Source of the DNA: Lachnospiraceae bacterium
GTDB taxonomy: Bacteria; Bacillota; Clostridia; Lachnospirales; Lachnospiraceae
DNA: 54,385 bases
Assembly: GCA_015056885.1 (NCBI GenBank)
Contig: SVFL01000017.1
Span: 1-54,385, forward strand
Direction of reading: 5' to 3'
The translations under genes and the position numbers were made by a program. The notes beneath the pieces were generated by a model, which was not told where the DNA came from, did not search any database, and saw nothing but the letters and a program-made list of their open reading frames with translations. Position 1 is the stretch's first letter. The number at the start of each line of letters is the position of its first letter. This document shows, one piece after another, positions 21,702-32,223 of this stretch.

Positions 21702-24326
21702 ATGAAGAAATGGGTGTATTTGTTTACCGAAGGCAACGCAACGATGAGAAATCTGCTTGGTGGTAAGGGTGCTAATCTGGCTGAGATGACACATATCGGC
21801 CTGCCTGTACCTCAGGGATTTACCATTACTACAGAGGCTTGTACCCAGTATTATGAGGACGGTCGCGAGATCAATGATGAGATTCAGGCGCAGATTAACG
21901 AGCATATCGTTAAGATGGAAGAGATTACCGGCAAGAAGTTCGGTGATTTGGAGAATCCTTTGCTTGTATCTGTGCGTTCCGGTGCGAGAGCTTCCATGCC
22001 CGGTATGATGGACACCATTTTGAATCTTGGTTTGAATGAGCAGGTTGTAAATGTTATTGCTGAGAAGTCCGGCAATCCCCGTTGGGCTTGGGACTGCTAC
22101 AGAAGATTTATTCAGATGTACTCCGACGTTGTTATGGAGGTTGGTAAGAAGTATTTCGAGCAGCTTATCGACGAGATGAAGGAGAAGAAGGGCGTTACGC
22201 AGGACGTAGACCTGACTGCAGATGATTTGAAAGAGTTGGCAGCTCAGTTTAAGGCTGAGTACAAGTCTAAGATTGGCAATGATTTCCCTGATGATCCCAA
22301 GGAGCAGCTTATGGGCGCTATCAAGGCAGTATTCCGTTCTTGGGATAACCCTCGTGCGAATGTTTATCGTCGTGACAACGATATCCCTTATTCCTGGGGT
22401 ACCGCTGTAAATGTACAGTCCATGGCATTTGGTAACATGGGTGATGACTGTGGTACCGGTGTAGCATTTACCCGTGACCCGGCAACCGGTGAGAAGGGTC
22501 TGTTTGGTGAGTTCCTTACCAACGCACAGGGTGAGGATGTAGTTGCAGGTGTTCGTACACCTATGAAGATTGCTGAGATGGCGAATAAGTTCCCCGAGGC
22601 ATTTACACAGTTTGAGGAAGTGTGCAAGACTTTGGAGAACCATTACAGAGATATGCAGGATATGGAGTTTACCGTAGAACACGGCAAGCTTTATATGTTG
22701 CAGACCAGAAATGGTAAGAGAACTGCACAGGCAGCTTTAAAGATTGCTTGTGATTTGGTAGACGAGGGTATGAGAACCGAAGAAGAGGCAGTTGCAATGA
22801 TTGATCCCCGTAACCTTGATACTCTGCTTCATCCCCAGTTTGATGCGGCTGCACTGAAGGCTGCAACCCCCATGGGAAGAGGCCTTGGAGCATCTCCCGG
22901 TGCTGCATGCGGTAAGGCAGTGTTTACTGCTGAAGATGCAGTAGCATGGGCTGAGAGAGGTGAGAGAGTGGTTTTGGTTCGTCTGGAGACTTCTCCCGAG
23001 GATATTACCGGTATGAAGGCTGCTCAGGGTATTTTGACTGTTCGTGGCGGTATGACCTCTCATGCGGCAGTAGTTGCACGTGGTATGGGTACCTGTTGTG
23101 TATCCGGTTGTGGCGATATTGCCATGGATGAGGAGAACAAGAAGTTCACTCTTGATGGCAAGGAGTTCCATGAGGGAGACTGGATTTCCCTTGACGGTAC
23201 CACCGGTAATATTTATGATGGCGAGATTAAGACGGTTGATGCTACTATTGCAGGCGAGTTTGGCCGCGTAATGGCATGGGCAGATAAGTTTAGAAAACTG
23301 AAAGTTCGCACCAATGCAGACACTCCTGCTGATGCGAAGAAGGCTCGTGAGCTTGGTGCAGAGGGTATTGGTCTTTGCCGTACAGAGCATATGTTCTTTG
23401 AGGAGGACAGAATTGCAGCATTCCGTGAGATGATTTGTTCTGATACTGTTGAGGAGAGAGAAGCGGCTCTTGAGAAGATTTTGCCCTATCAGCAGAGCGA
23501 CTTCAAGCAGCTTTATGAGGCTCTTGAGGGCAATCCTGTAACCATCCGTTTCCTGGATCCGCCTCTTCATGAGTTTGTTCCCACCGAGGAAGCAGACATC
23601 GAGAAGCTGGCTAAGGCACAGGGCAAGTCCGTGGAGACGATTAAGAATATTATCAGTTCCCTGCATGAGTTCAACCCTATGATGGGTCACAGAGGATGCC
23701 GTTTGGCAGTTACTTATCCTGAGATTGCCAAGATGCAGACTAAGGCTGTTATCCGTGCAGCAATTGAGGTTCAGAAGGCTCATGCTGACTGGAGTGTAAA
23801 GCCTGAAATTATGATTCCTTTGACCTGTGAGGTGAAAGAGTATAAGTTTGTTAAGAAGTTGGTAGTTGAGACCGCTGACGCAGAAATTGCAGCAGCAGGT
23901 ATTGATCTTGAGTACGAAGTAGGTACCATGATGGAGATTCCCAGAGCATGTCTCACTGCTGATGAGATTGCTGCAGAGGCAGACTTCTTCTGCTTCGGTA
24001 CCAATGATTTGACTCAGATGACCTTTGGTTTCTCCCGTGATGATGCCGGTAAGTTCCTTGATGCATACTATGACACCAAGATTTTTGAGAACGATCCTTT
24101 TGCAAAACTGGATCAGACCGGTGTCGGCAAACTCATGGATATGACCATCAAGCTTGGAAAGCCTGTGAATGAGAAGCTTCACATTGGTATCTGTGGTGAG
24201 CACGGTGGAGATCCTTCTTCCGTTGAGTATTGCCACAAGATTGGTCTGGATTATGTATCCTGCTCACCTTTCCGAGTTCCTATTGCAAGACTGGCAGCAG
24301 CACAGGCTGCAATTGCGGATAAATAA
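21702..24326 (+). CDS. ppdK: Pyruvate, phosphate dikinase
   Basis: 874-aa cytoplasmic enzyme that interconverts pyruvate + ATP + Pi with PEP + AMP + PPi; in fibre-degrading clostridia it usually works in PPi-linked glycolysis. Full length for the family. The ATP-grasp part carries GGKGANLAEM near the start and the R-containing SVRSGARASMPGMMDT. The swivelling phosphohistidine domain has GGMTSHAAVVARGMG with H454; the PEP-binding barrel has GLCRTEHMFF, DFFCFGTNDLTQMTFGFSRDD and the catalytic C831 in GICGEHGG. Codon choice (GGT, CGT, GAG, AAG) is more biased than in its neighbours, a sign of high expression. AGAAGGAGAAAAGAAG precedes the ATG. Single-gene transcript with its own promoter and terminator. 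Confidence 0.97.
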   Translation: MKKWVYLFTEGNATMRNLLGGKGANLAEMTHIGLPVPQGFTITTEACTQYYEDGREINDEIQAQINEHIVKMEEITGKKFGDLENPLLVSVRSGARASMPGMMDTILNLGLNEQVVNVIAEKSGNPRWAWDCYRRFIQMYSDVVMEVGKKYFEQLIDEMKEKKGVTQDVDLTADDLKELAAQFKAEYKSKIGNDFPDDPKEQLMGAIKAVFRSWDNPRANVYRRDNDIPYSWGTAVNVQSMAFGNMGDDCGTGVAFTRDPATGEKGLFGEFLTNAQGEDVVAGVRTPMKIAEMANKFPEAFTQFEEVCKTLENHYRDMQDMEFTVEHGKLYMLQTRNGKRTAQAALKIACDLVDEGMRTEEEAVAMIDPRNLDTLLHPQFDAAALKAATPMGRGLGASPGAACGKAVFTAEDAVAWAERGERVVLVRLETSPEDITGMKAAQGILTVRGGMTSHAAVVARGMGTCCVSGCGDIAMDEENKKFTLDGKEFHEGDWISLDGTTGNIYDGEIKTVDATIAGEFGRVMAWADKFRKLKVRTNADTPADAKKARELGAEGIGLCRTEHMFFEEDRIAAFREMICSDTVEEREAALEKILPYQQSDFKQLYEALEGNPVTIRFLDPPLHEFVPTEEADIEKLAKAQGKSVETIKNIISSLHEFNPMMGHRGCRLAVTYPEIAKMQTKAVIRAAIEVQKAHADWSVKPEIMIPLTCEVKEYKFVKKLVVETADAEIAAAGIDLEYEVGTMMEIPRACLTADEIAAEADFFCFGTNDLTQMTFGFSRDDAGKFLDAYYDTKIFENDPFAKLDQTGVGKLMDMTIKLGKPVNEKLHIGICGEHGGDPSSVEYCHKIGLDYVSCSPFRVPIARLAAAQAAIADK

Positions 24327-24346
24327 TAAATAATAATACTGGAATG

Positions 24347-24372
24347 GCTCCGGGTTATCCCCGGAGCTGTTT
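24347..24372 (+). terminator. Terminator of ppdK
   Basis: GCTCCGGG (24347-24354) with CCCGGAGC (24360-24367) and TGTTTT after it. Confidence 0.85.
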
Positions 24373-24471
24373 TCATTGGTGAAATAATAGTGGTCAAAAA
24401 TGTGAAAAAACTATAAATAAACAGCTGAGTATGATATAATGTATTAAAATAGATGCAGAATGGAGTTTGCC

Positions 24472-26340
24472 ATGAAAGAGGATGCAAAGAAACATGACGA
24501 TATATCAGTATACATACAAGATAGGGAATATATAGCCAACACCTATGTTTTGAGATGTTTTTCGGTATCAATGATAATATATGCAATAACATTTGTATTG
24601 AATTTATTGGGAATCTTTGTTATTGATCAGAGTGTGATGCGTCAGGGATTTGTTCCTTCTGTAATTATATATTTTATGGTGTATTTTATCTGCAAGAAAG
24701 TGTCGCTATCAAGCGAGAAAACCAAGTATTTTATCTTGTTTAACATTATACTGTTATACACCATAATGGGAGTGTCTATTACATATCATGTGGTATTGGT
24801 ATCGGTTTTGCCTATTTTGTTTGCAACTTTGTATTCCTCCAAACGCGTAATGCTATATGTTTATATTTTGACAGTTATCAGTACAATTGTGATTGTGTAT
24901 GGCGGATATTTTTGGGGGCTTTGCGATGCGAATATGGCGTTGTTAACAAAAGGCAGAATGCAGGATTATTTAGTTGGCGGCCAATTCACCTTGACAGAGG
25001 TTAATGATAATCCTTATTTGAATCTTATGTTGTTTTATGTTGTGCCCCGTTGTCTGATATATATTGCAGTTCTGTTTGTATGTAGTGAGATATTGACAAT
25101 TGTCAGCGGTAGTATTGAAAAGGCAAAATTAACTGCTGAACTGGAACTGGCCAAAGAAGAGGCTGAAAGCGCAAATCGTGCCAAAACGCAGTTTTTGACC
25201 AGAATGTCACATGAAATAAGAACACCAATTAATGCAATAATGGGCATGAATGAGATGATTCTTCGTGAGAGCTCGGAAAATGAGACAATAAAGTATGCCT
25301 GTGATGTTAAAAATTCTACTAATACACTTTTGAATCTTGTAAATGAGATTCTTGATTTCTCTAAGATTGAATCCGGGAAGATAGAGATTATCAAGGATAA
25401 ATACAAGATAAAAAGTTTGCTTGATAATTTGTATACAATGATAAGTATCAAGGCCAAGGATAAGGGCTTAGCGCTGGTTTTTGATATTGATCCCAATATT
25501 CCGTCAGAATACTTCGGTGATGACATTCGAATAAGACAGGTACTGGTGAATCTGCTTACTAATGCTGTTAAGTATACGGTTGAAGGAACTGTGACAATGA
25601 CTGTTACCGGCAGGGTAGAAGGCGACAAAGCAATTCTTCGCTATTCGGTAAAGGATACCGGAATCGGTATTAAAGAAGAGGATTTGGGGAAATTATTCGT
25701 TCAATTTGAAAGAATAGAAGAATCCCGAAACCGTCATATAGAAGGAACCGGATTGGGAATGAATATTGTACAGCAGCTTCTTGTGTTGATGGGGACAGAG
25801 CTGAAGGTAGAGAGTGAATATGGTAAGGGTAGTGAGTTCTATTTTGATATTGTCCAAGAGATTGTCAATAAGACCCCGATAGGAGTTTTTCAGGCAGATG
25901 CTGTACATGAATCAAAGGTGGATATAGAGGAAATAAGATATATAGCACCGGATGCCAAAATATTAGTGGTAGATGATAATGCGATGAATCGTAAAGTGCT
26001 TAAGGGCCTTTTAAAAGAGACTCAGATTCAGGTGCTTGAGGCAGGAGGGGGAGAAGAATGCATAGCTCTGATGGCTGAGCAGGCGGTAGATATTGTATTT
26101 TTGGACTATATGATGCCGATTATGGATGGTGTGGAAACAATTCATTTGCTCAAAGAGAAAAATTTATGTAGTGATACACCGATTGTTATGCTTACGGCAG
26201 ATGCTGTTATAGGGGCAAAGGAACAGTATTTAAGTGAAGGATTTGACGATTATCTGTCAAAACCGATTATGCCGGATAAATTGTACAAGATTATATGGAA
26301 GTATTTGCCGGAGGAACTTGTGGTAGAACCATGCAAGTGA
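24472..26340 (+). CDS. Hybrid histidine kinase with polytopic membrane sensor
   Basis: 622-aa membrane kinase, first gene of a six-gene signalling operon. ATG 24472 is preferred over 24460 because GGAG (24462-24465) lies 6 bp upstream. About six membrane segments fill residues 25-205, followed by a coiled coil. His[22 protein letters not shown] with H247. HATPase: N-box VLVNLLTNAVKYT, G1 DTGIGI, G2 GTGLGMNI. A C-terminal receiver (about 495-612) holds VDDN, phospho-acceptor D545 in FLDYMMP, conserved Thr/Ala and Lys in SKPI. The receiver would take the phosphate from its own His and pass it to an HPt, which is present in the second kinase at 28537. TATAAT lies at 24435-24440. No large external domain, so it may sense via the binding proteins next door. 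Confidence 0.92.
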   Translation: MKEDAKKHDDISVYIQDREYIANTYVLRCFSVSMIIYAITFVLNLLGIFVIDQSVMRQGFVPSVIIYFMVYFICKKVSLSSEKTKYFILFNIILLYTIMGVSITYHVVLVSVLPILFATLYSSKRVMLYVYILTVISTIVIVYGGYFWGLCDANMALLTKGRMQDYLVGGQFTLTEVNDNPYLNLMLFYVVPRCLIYIAVLFVCSEILTIVSGSIEKAKLTAELELAKEEAESANRAKTQFLTRMSHEIRTPINAIMGMNEMILRESSENETIKYACDVKNSTNTLLNLVNEILDFSKIESGKIEIIKDKYKIKSLLDNLYTMISIKAKDKGLALVFDIDPNIPSEYFGDDIRIRQVLVNLLTNAVKYTVEGTVTMTVTGRVEGDKAILRYSVKDTGIGIKEEDLGKLFVQFERIEESRNRHIEGTGLGMNIVQQLLVLMGTELKVESEYGKGSEFYFDIVQEIVNKTPIGVFQADAVHESKVDIEEIRYIAPDAKILVVDDNAMNRKVLKGLLKETQIQVLEAGGGEECIALMAEQAVDIVFLDYMMPIMDGVETIHLLKEKNLCSDTPIVMLTADAVIGAKEQYLSEGFDDYLSKPIMPDKLYKIIWKYLPEELVVEPCK

Positions 26341-26362
26341 TTTCATAAGGAGTAAATTACCA

Positions 26363-27457
26363 ATGAAAAAAGTGTTTATTGTAGCCGGAATCATTGTTGT
26401 TGCACTCATCGCCGGTATATTTGTTATCAATATTTACGAAGCGGATACAGAGGTAACAAAAGATACTACGAAAGTGGGTGTAATCTTAAATGGAGAAACG
26501 GATGATCATAGTTGGAGTCAGTCTCACTATGACGGATTGGAAAAAACGGCAAGAGAACTGAATTTATCGGTTACCTATAGGGAAAATGTAAAAGCAGAGG
26601 AGATTCCGCAGATTATCGATCAGTTTGCAGAAGATGGTTGTAAGGTGGTTGTAGCCAACTCCTTTGAGTTCGGGGAGTATGTAAATCAGGCGGCAGAAAA
26701 ATATCCTGAAATCTATTTTCTGCATGCAACCGGACTGGGAGAGGGAAAAAATTTATCAACTTATTTTGGAAGAATGTATCAGATAAGGTATTTGAGTGGT
26801 ATTGTTGCCGGAATGCAGACGGAGACGGATGAAATCGGGTATGTGGCGGCATTTCCGATTTCGGAAGTAAACCGTGGAATCAATGCATTTACACTGGGCG
26901 TAAGAAGTGTGAACAGTGATGCCAAAGTTTATGTTAGTTGGACCAATTCATGGAATGATGATCAGGCAGCAGAAGATGCAACAAACAGACTGTTGGATAG
27001 ACATAACATCGATGTTCTTGCCATGCATACGGATTCGGTTCGGCCGCTTGCGATAGCGGAGGAACAGGGGATAATGTCCATTGGTTATAATGTTGACAAT
27101 AGCGGGGATTATCCTAATACTTATCTTACAGCTGCCACATGGGATTGGGAGAATTTCTATACACCTAATATTCTGACTTGTTTGCAGGGGAAATTTGAAG
27201 GAAATCATTATTGGGAAGGTATTGAAACAGGGATTGTGTCACTGGCACCGCTTACCGAAAAAGTGAAGGCAGGAACAGAAGAAAAGGTTGGGCAGGAAAT
27301 GGAAAGGATGCGTAGTGGCATGTTTGATGTTTTCTATGGCCCAATTTATGATAATTGCGGTAATGTTCGTGTGGAAGAAGGCGAAAGTATAACGGATAAT
27401 GTTATGCTGAATGAATTCGAATGGTATGTTGAAGGGGTAGTAAACGATGAAGAATAG
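26363..27457 (+). CDS. Membrane-tethered BMP/PnrA-like binding protein 1
   Basis: 364-aa protein of the basic membrane protein (BMP) family, whose characterised members (PnrA/TmpC) bind purine nucleosides. An N-terminal membrane segment (3-24) is not followed by a lipobox Cys, so the protein is probably held by an uncleaved anchor rather than by lipid. The binding fold covers about 36-340, with VGVILNGETDDHSW, YFGRMYQIRYLSGIVAGMQT and [16 protein letters not shown]. There is no permease or ATPase gene nearby. It lies between two hybrid kinases with gaps of 22 bp before and an 11-bp overlap after, so its likely job is ligand sensing rather than uptake (inference). Confidence 0.85.
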   Translation: MKKVFIVAGIIVVALIAGIFVINIYEADTEVTKDTTKVGVILNGETDDHSWSQSHYDGLEKTARELNLSVTYRENVKAEEIPQIIDQFAEDGCKVVVANSFEFGEYVNQAAEKYPEIYFLHATGLGEGKNLSTYFGRMYQIRYLSGIVAGMQTETDEIGYVAAFPISEVNRGINAFTLGVRSVNSDAKVYVSWTNSWNDDQAAEDATNRLLDRHNIDVLAMHTDSVRPLAIAEEQGIMSIGYNVDNSGDYPNTYLTAATWDWENFYTPNILTCLQGKFEGNHYWEGIETGIVSLAPLTEKVKAGTEEKVGQEMERMRSGMFDVFYGPIYDNCGNVRVEEGESITDNVMLNEFEWYVEGVVNDEE

Positions 27458-28544
27458 TAAATTAAGACAGCACTTGCTACTTGTTCTTGCAGCAATTGTT
27501 CTGGTGCTTATTATTATAATTATACTGACCATAGGAAGCGATGGAAGTTCAGTTCCTAAGGTGGGAGTGATTATAACAGGTTCCATTGGTGATGATGGAT
27601 GGAATGGCATGCACTATCAGGGAGTTAGCTATGCCTGTGAGGCATTGGGAGCAGAGTTGCTTGTGAAGGAGAATGTACCGGAGGGAACAGGCAGATGTGA
27701 GGAGGCAGTTTGCGAACTGATAGATGAAGGCGCAGAAATGATTATTCTTTCCAGTTATGCATATCCTTCGGAAGTTCAAAAGACGGTTCAAAAATATCCG
27801 GAGATTGCTTTTTATGGTATATCTGCGGAGCATTATGCAGAGAATATGACCTCTTACTTTGGCAGAATGTATCAGGCCAGATACCTTGCCGGTATTGTTG
27901 CGGGAATGAAAACAGAGAGCAATCTTGTGGGATATGTTGCGGCAATGCCCAATGCGGAGGTAAACAGAGGTATTAATGCGTTTGCGTTGGGAGTGAGAAG
28001 TGTGAACCCGGATGCAACCGTAGGTGTTATTTGGACCGGAACATGGGAAGATGCCGAGAAAGAGGCTGTAGCGGCAAAGACATTAATAGAAAAGCATGCT
28101 GCAGATGTTATTACATATCATCAAAATCAGTCTTATGTGGCGCAGGTTGCCGATGAGGCAGGTGTTTACTCTATAGGCTATAATGCAGAAGCGGAAGGAC
28201 TTTCAGACCGCTATCTTACTGCGGCAGTGTGGGATTGGAATGAGCTTTATTACCAGATTGTAAGAGAATTTCTGCAGGGGAAGGCTAATTCTGTAAAAAG
28301 GCACTGGTTTGGTATTGATACCGGAGTGGTGAAATTAGCAGAATATTCGCCACTTGTAGATGAAAGCATTATAGAACGGATAAAGAATGCAAAACAGGAT
28401 ATGAGTGCCGGAAAAGATGTGTTTTCAGGTGTGATTTATGATAACAATGGCGAGATTCGATGCAATGAAGAAGAATTGATAAGTGATGAAATTTTGTTGG
28501 AAAAGCTGGATTGGTATGTTGATGGAGTAGTGATATATGAATAA
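27447..28544 (+). CDS. Membrane-tethered BMP/PnrA-like binding protein 2
   Basis: 365-aa paralogue of the preceding protein, overlapping it by 11 bp. Same plan: N-terminal membrane segment (about 9-28, [18 protein letters not shown]), no lipobox, then a BMP fold with [39 protein letters not shown] and [19 protein letters not shown]. The strongly shared segment YFGRMYQ.RYL.GIVAGM against divergent pocket regions suggests that the two proteins bind different ligands or form a heterodimer. Overlaps the second kinase gene by 8 bp, so translation of the three genes is coupled. Confidence 0.85.
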   Translation: MKNSKLRQHLLLVLAAIVLVLIIIIILTIGSDGSSVPKVGVIITGSIGDDGWNGMHYQGVSYACEALGAELLVKENVPEGTGRCEEAVCELIDEGAEMIILSSYAYPSEVQKTVQKYPEIAFYGISAEHYAENMTSYFGRMYQARYLAGIVAGMKTESNLVGYVAAMPNAEVNRGINAFALGVRSVNPDATVGVIWTGTWEDAEKEAVAAKTLIEKHAADVITYHQNQSYVAQVADEAGVYSIGYNAEAEGLSDRYLTAAVWDWNELYYQIVREFLQGKANSVKRHWFGIDTGVVKLAEYSPLVDESIIERIKNAKQDMSAGKDVFSGVIYDNNGEIRCNEEELISDEILLEKLDWYVDGVVIYE

Positions 28545-31077
28545 AAAGTATAACTTCAATGATATAAAGAAAACACTTCTGGTTATGCTGATTAGTTTTA
28601 TCATTCTAATGATTGTATGTATTTCCATGTGGTGGAAAATGCGCGATATTATAAATACACAGTTGGAACATCATGTTGCACAGCAAAGTGAAACACTTTC
28701 AAGTATTGTTAATAACAGCTTTGGCAGTGAGTTGCAGCTTTTGAGTGAGGTCACTGCATTTGTTGACATGGAAAGTGGGACTATGGAGGATATTTTTGCA
28801 GAGACGGATGGTGTTTCTTATGGAGTGTTACGTATTAATGGAGAAGCGGCATATGGCGAACCACTGGATTATGCTGATTATGAAGGTATTTTTGAGGCTA
28901 TTCACGGCAATGCATCTGTAAGCTGTGGCAAGGATGCAACGGTGTTATTTGCCGTACCTGTTTATAGTGGCTCCAACGTAAAATATGTGTTATATAAGCT
29001 GTATGAGGGTGATGTACTTGCCAAGAAGCTGGATCTATCCTGTTATGGTGAAAACGGTATCTGTGCAATTGTGGATATCAATGGAAATATTGTATTGCAG
29101 ATGGAAGATAAAAAGCTGAATATGGCTTGTTTTACGGATGGTCAAAATGCAACAGCCGTTGAAAATCTTCGCAAGAAAATGAATGTAAATTCTTCGGCAG
29201 CTTCACATTCTTCGAGTGGGTATGGTGACAATGTTTTATTTGTTTCAGAGACCGATTATTCCAGTCTGTATGTAATGGGCTATGTACCCATGGAGTCTGT
29301 ATCCGGAGATGTTTCTTTAATTGTGCCTCTTGTTTTGTGGTGCTTTGGACTGTTGTGGCTGCTTCTTGTAATTGTTACGATTTATCTGCTTGGAGCAGAG
29401 AAAAAGGCGAAGGAAAGTGATGCGCTTCGTCAGGCTAAGCGTATAGCAGAACAGGCAAACCATGCAAAGAGTAATTTTCTCGCAAATATGTCTCATGAAA
29501 TCCGTACCCCCATTAATGCGGTTATCGGTATGAATGAGATGATTCTTCGGGAGTGTGAAGACGGAGCTGTTTTGGAATATGCTAACAATATAGAGATGGC
29601 CAGTCACAATCTTTTGTCCATCATCAATGATATCTTGGATTTTTCCAAGATTGAATCGGGTAAGATGGAGATTGTGGAGGGTGAGTATAAGCTGGGGGAG
29701 GCAATAAATGATGTTGTAACAATGATTGAACTAAAGGTTCATCAAAAGGGACTCCGGTTTGAGTTAAGTGTGGATGAGCAACTTCCGGAGACACTTTTAG
29801 GCGATGATTTGAGAATTAAACAGATATTGCTGAATCTTTTAAATAATGCTGTTAAATATACCCGCAAAGGCGCTGTTAGACTGAAAATTGCAGGTGTAAC
29901 GAATGTTTCGGAGAATGAGATAGAACTTCAAATCAGGGTGGAAGATACAGGTATTGGCATCCGGAAAGAAGATGTTTCTACATTGTTTGAAGGGTTCCAA
30001 CGTTTGGATCTTGATGCAAACAGAAATATAGAAGGTACAGGACTTGGGCTTGCTATTACACACAATTTGGCTAAGATGATGGGCGGTAAAATCGAGGTTG
30101 AGAGTGTATACGGAGTGGGATCTGTATTTACATTATATCTGACACAGAGGATTGTAGGGGAAGGGTATATCGGTGATTTTGAGAAGAATTATCGCAAGGT
30201 TTTAGGTCTTACCCACAAATATAAGCAGGATTTTATTGCGCCGAATGCAGCAGTGCTTGTAGTTGATGATAATCAGATTAACCTGACTGTAGTCCAGAAT
30301 CTGTTAAAGAAAACACAGATACAGATTACAGCATGTATGAGTGGTGTTGAGGCACTGGAGCTTATGTGTCAAAATGAATATGATGTGATTTTGCTTGACC
30401 ATATGATGCCGGTGATGGATGGAATAGAAACTTTGAAACGTTCCAAACAGATGCCGGAAAACAAAAATGTTCATGCAGCAGTGATAGCTTTGACGGCAAA
30501 TGCAGTTTCCGGTGCAAGGGAAATGTATCTTTCGGAAGGATTTACAGATTATATGAGCAAGCCGATTCTGGGTAAGAATCTTGAGGAGAAACTGGCAAAG
30601 TATATTCCTTTTGAAAAACTTATATTCACTGAAAGTGATGAGGAAAAACAAAAAAAGGAAGATTGTAAAGATGTAGGTAAAACCAATGCGCAGGAAGCAG
30701 AGGAAGGGTTGATAGATTTTGAATTGGGCATGAAATATTGCTCTGATTGTGAGGAAATCTATCTGGAGGTTTTGGGTATGTTTTATAATCTGTATGATGA
30801 AAAATGTACAGAACTGCAACGTGCTTTCTCAGAGCAGGATTGGAACAATTACACCGTTTATATTCATTCATTGAAGTCGAATTCTCTTAATGTAGGCTGC
30901 AGGCGTTTTTCTGAATTGTGTTTAAACTTGGAGCTGGCAGGAAAAGCTATCAGAGCAGGAGAGGAAGTACAGGAGCATACGGAGTTTATTATGAATAATC
31001 ATGCATCGGCAATGCAAATGTATGACGAAGTGATAAATGAAGTGAAAGCGTACCTTGGAGAGAAGGGGAGGATATAA
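28537..31077 (+). CDS. Hybrid histidine kinase with external sensor, receiver and HPt
   Basis: 846-aa membrane kinase. A first membrane segment (13-33), an external region of about 230 residues (34-262, cache-like by layout) and a second segment (262-288) precede the kinase. His[22 protein letters not shown] with H320. HATPase: [27 protein letters not shown]. Receiver (about 565-685) with VDDNQ and D621 in [12 protein letters not shown]-terminal HPt (about 725-840) with H777 in [13 protein letters not shown]. It therefore holds a complete His-Asp-His relay and can feed the REC-HD-GYP and REC-GGDEF proteins that follow. The external region may dock the tethered BMP-like proteins. TAATG overlap with the next gene. 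Confidence 0.92.
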   Translation: MNKKYNFNDIKKTLLVMLISFIILMIVCISMWWKMRDIINTQLEHHVAQQSETLSSIVNNSFGSELQLLSEVTAFVDMESGTMEDIFAETDGVSYGVLRINGEAAYGEPLDYADYEGIFEAIHGNASVSCGKDATVLFAVPVYSGSNVKYVLYKLYEGDVLAKKLDLSCYGENGICAIVDINGNIVLQMEDKKLNMACFTDGQNATAVENLRKKMNVNSSAASHSSSGYGDNVLFVSETDYSSLYVMGYVPMESVSGDVSLIVPLVLWCFGLLWLLLVIVTIYLLGAEKKAKESDALRQAKRIAEQANHAKSNFLANMSHEIRTPINAVIGMNEMILRECEDGAVLEYANNIEMASHNLLSIINDILDFSKIESGKMEIVEGEYKLGEAINDVVTMIELKVHQKGLRFELSVDEQLPETLLGDDLRIKQILLNLLNNAVKYTRKGAVRLKIAGVTNVSENEIELQIRVEDTGIGIRKEDVSTLFEGFQRLDLDANRNIEGTGLGLAITHNLAKMMGGKIEVESVYGVGSVFTLYLTQRIVGEGYIGDFEKNYRKVLGLTHKYKQDFIAPNAAVLVVDDNQINLTVVQNLLKKTQIQITACMSGVEALELMCQNEYDVILLDHMMPVMDGIETLKRSKQMPENKNVHAAVIALTANAVSGAREMYLSEGFTDYMSKPILGKNLEEKLAKYIPFEKLIFTESDEEKQKKEDCKDVGKTNAQEAEEGLIDFELGMKYCSDCEEIYLEVLGMFYNLYDEKCTELQRAFSEQDWNNYTVYIHSLKSNSLNVGCRRFSELCLNLELAGKAIRAGEEVQEHTEFIMNNHASAMQMYDEVINEVKAYLGEKGRI

Positions 31078-32210
31078 TGACAGGGGATAATGTAGATTTG
31101 CAAGGAATCAGATTACATTCTTTGGATGATGATGTAATCGAAAATAGTGATGCAATGCAGAATATAGCTGCGCATCCGGAGAGTGATACCACAAGTCGGA
31201 TTTTAGTAATTGATGATGATGAAATGAATTTGCTGATTGCAAAAAAAATTCTTGCAGAACGGTATGAAGTTATTCCGGTTACATCCGGAGAGCTGGCATT
31301 CAAATATCTTGAAAATCACATGGTTGATTTAATATTATTGGATATTCGTATGCCAAAGATGGATGGTTTCATTTTTTTGACTTTAGTTAAGGAGAATCCG
31401 AAACTTAAAGATATTCCGGTTATTTGTCTGACGGCGGATAACGAACTGGAGTCGGAAGTAAAGGGGTTTGAATTGGGAGCAGTTGATTTTATTACGAAAC
31501 CATTTATTGCTGCGGTTATGTTTCAAAGAGTTGCGAGGATTTTGGAGCTTAGACGATTACAGAAAGAGTTACAGAAGGAAGTAGAAAAGAAAACCTTATC
31601 TTTGAATCTGCGAAGTCGTCAGTTGAATCGTTTGACAATACAGGTAATGATGACGCTTGCCGGAACAATCGATGCCAAAGACAAGTATACTAATGGTCAC
31701 TCCATAAGAGTTGCAGAGTATTCAAAAATGATTGCAGCGAAGATGAATATGACAACGAATGAACAAGAGGATATTTATTATATCGGCTTGTTGCATGATA
31801 TCGGTAAAATAGGTATTCCGGATGAAATCATCAATAAGACCTCCAGACTTACTGATGAGGAATATGATGTAATCAAAACACACCCTGTTATAGGATCTGA
31901 AATTCTTGCTAAGATGTCGGAGCTTCCCGGGATTGCTGTTGGCGCCAGATGGCATCATGAGAGATATGATGGCACCGGGTATCCGGATGGTCTGGCCGGA
32001 GAAAAAATACCTTTAATAGCCCGGATTATTGGCGTTGCAGATGCTTATGATGCAATGAGTTCCAAACGAAGCTATCGTGATGTATTGTCTCAAAAGGTTA
32101 TTTTTGAAGAGATAAAACGTTGTTCAGGAACGCAATTTGACCCTAAAGTTGCAGCGGTTATGTTGCAGATAATTGCAGAAGATGCAGAATACAAATTAAG
32201 AGAGTGGTAG
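31077..32210 (+). CDS. Response regulator with HD-GYP phosphodiesterase (RpfG-like)
   Basis: 377-aa cytoplasmic protein. After a 40-residue acidic N-terminal stretch comes a receiver (about 42-160) with IDDDE, phospho-acceptor D89 in LLDIRMPKMDG, T in CLTAD and K in TKPF. A coiled linker (165-185) leads to an HD-GYP domain (about 190-370): H240/D241 in LLHDIGKIGIPDE, HHERYDGTGYPDGL, and DAYDAMSSKRSYR. All motif residues look intact, so phosphorylation-controlled hydrolysis of c-di-GMP is expected. Start ATG 31077 overlaps the kinase stop (TAATG) and follows GGAGG. Closest in plan to RpfG. Confidence 0.93.
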   Translation: MTGDNVDLQGIRLHSLDDDVIENSDAMQNIAAHPESDTTSRILVIDDDEMNLLIAKKILAERYEVIPVTSGELAFKYLENHMVDLILLDIRMPKMDGFIFLTLVKENPKLKDIPVICLTADNELESEVKGFELGAVDFITKPFIAAVMFQRVARILELRRLQKELQKEVEKKTLSLNLRSRQLNRLTIQVMMTLAGTIDAKDKYTNGHSIRVAEYSKMIAAKMNMTTNEQEDIYYIGLLHDIGKIGIPDEIINKTSRLTDEEYDVIKTHPVIGSEILAKMSELPGIAVGARWHHERYDGTGYPDGLAGEKIPLIARIIGVADAYDAMSSKRSYRDVLSQKVIFEEIKRCSGTQFDPKVAAVMLQIIAEDAEYKLREW

Positions 32211-32223
32211 GGGGAAATAAACG

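Noticed and set aside
21675..22682. Long minus-strand open frame overlapping the start of ppdK
   Set aside because: Shadow frame without ribosome binding site; ppdK is certain on the other strand.
22737..24236. Long minus-strand open frame opposite ppdK (499 codons)
   Set aside because: It mirrors the biased codons of ppdK, has no ribosome binding site and gives a Cys/Leu-rich sequence of no recognisable family.
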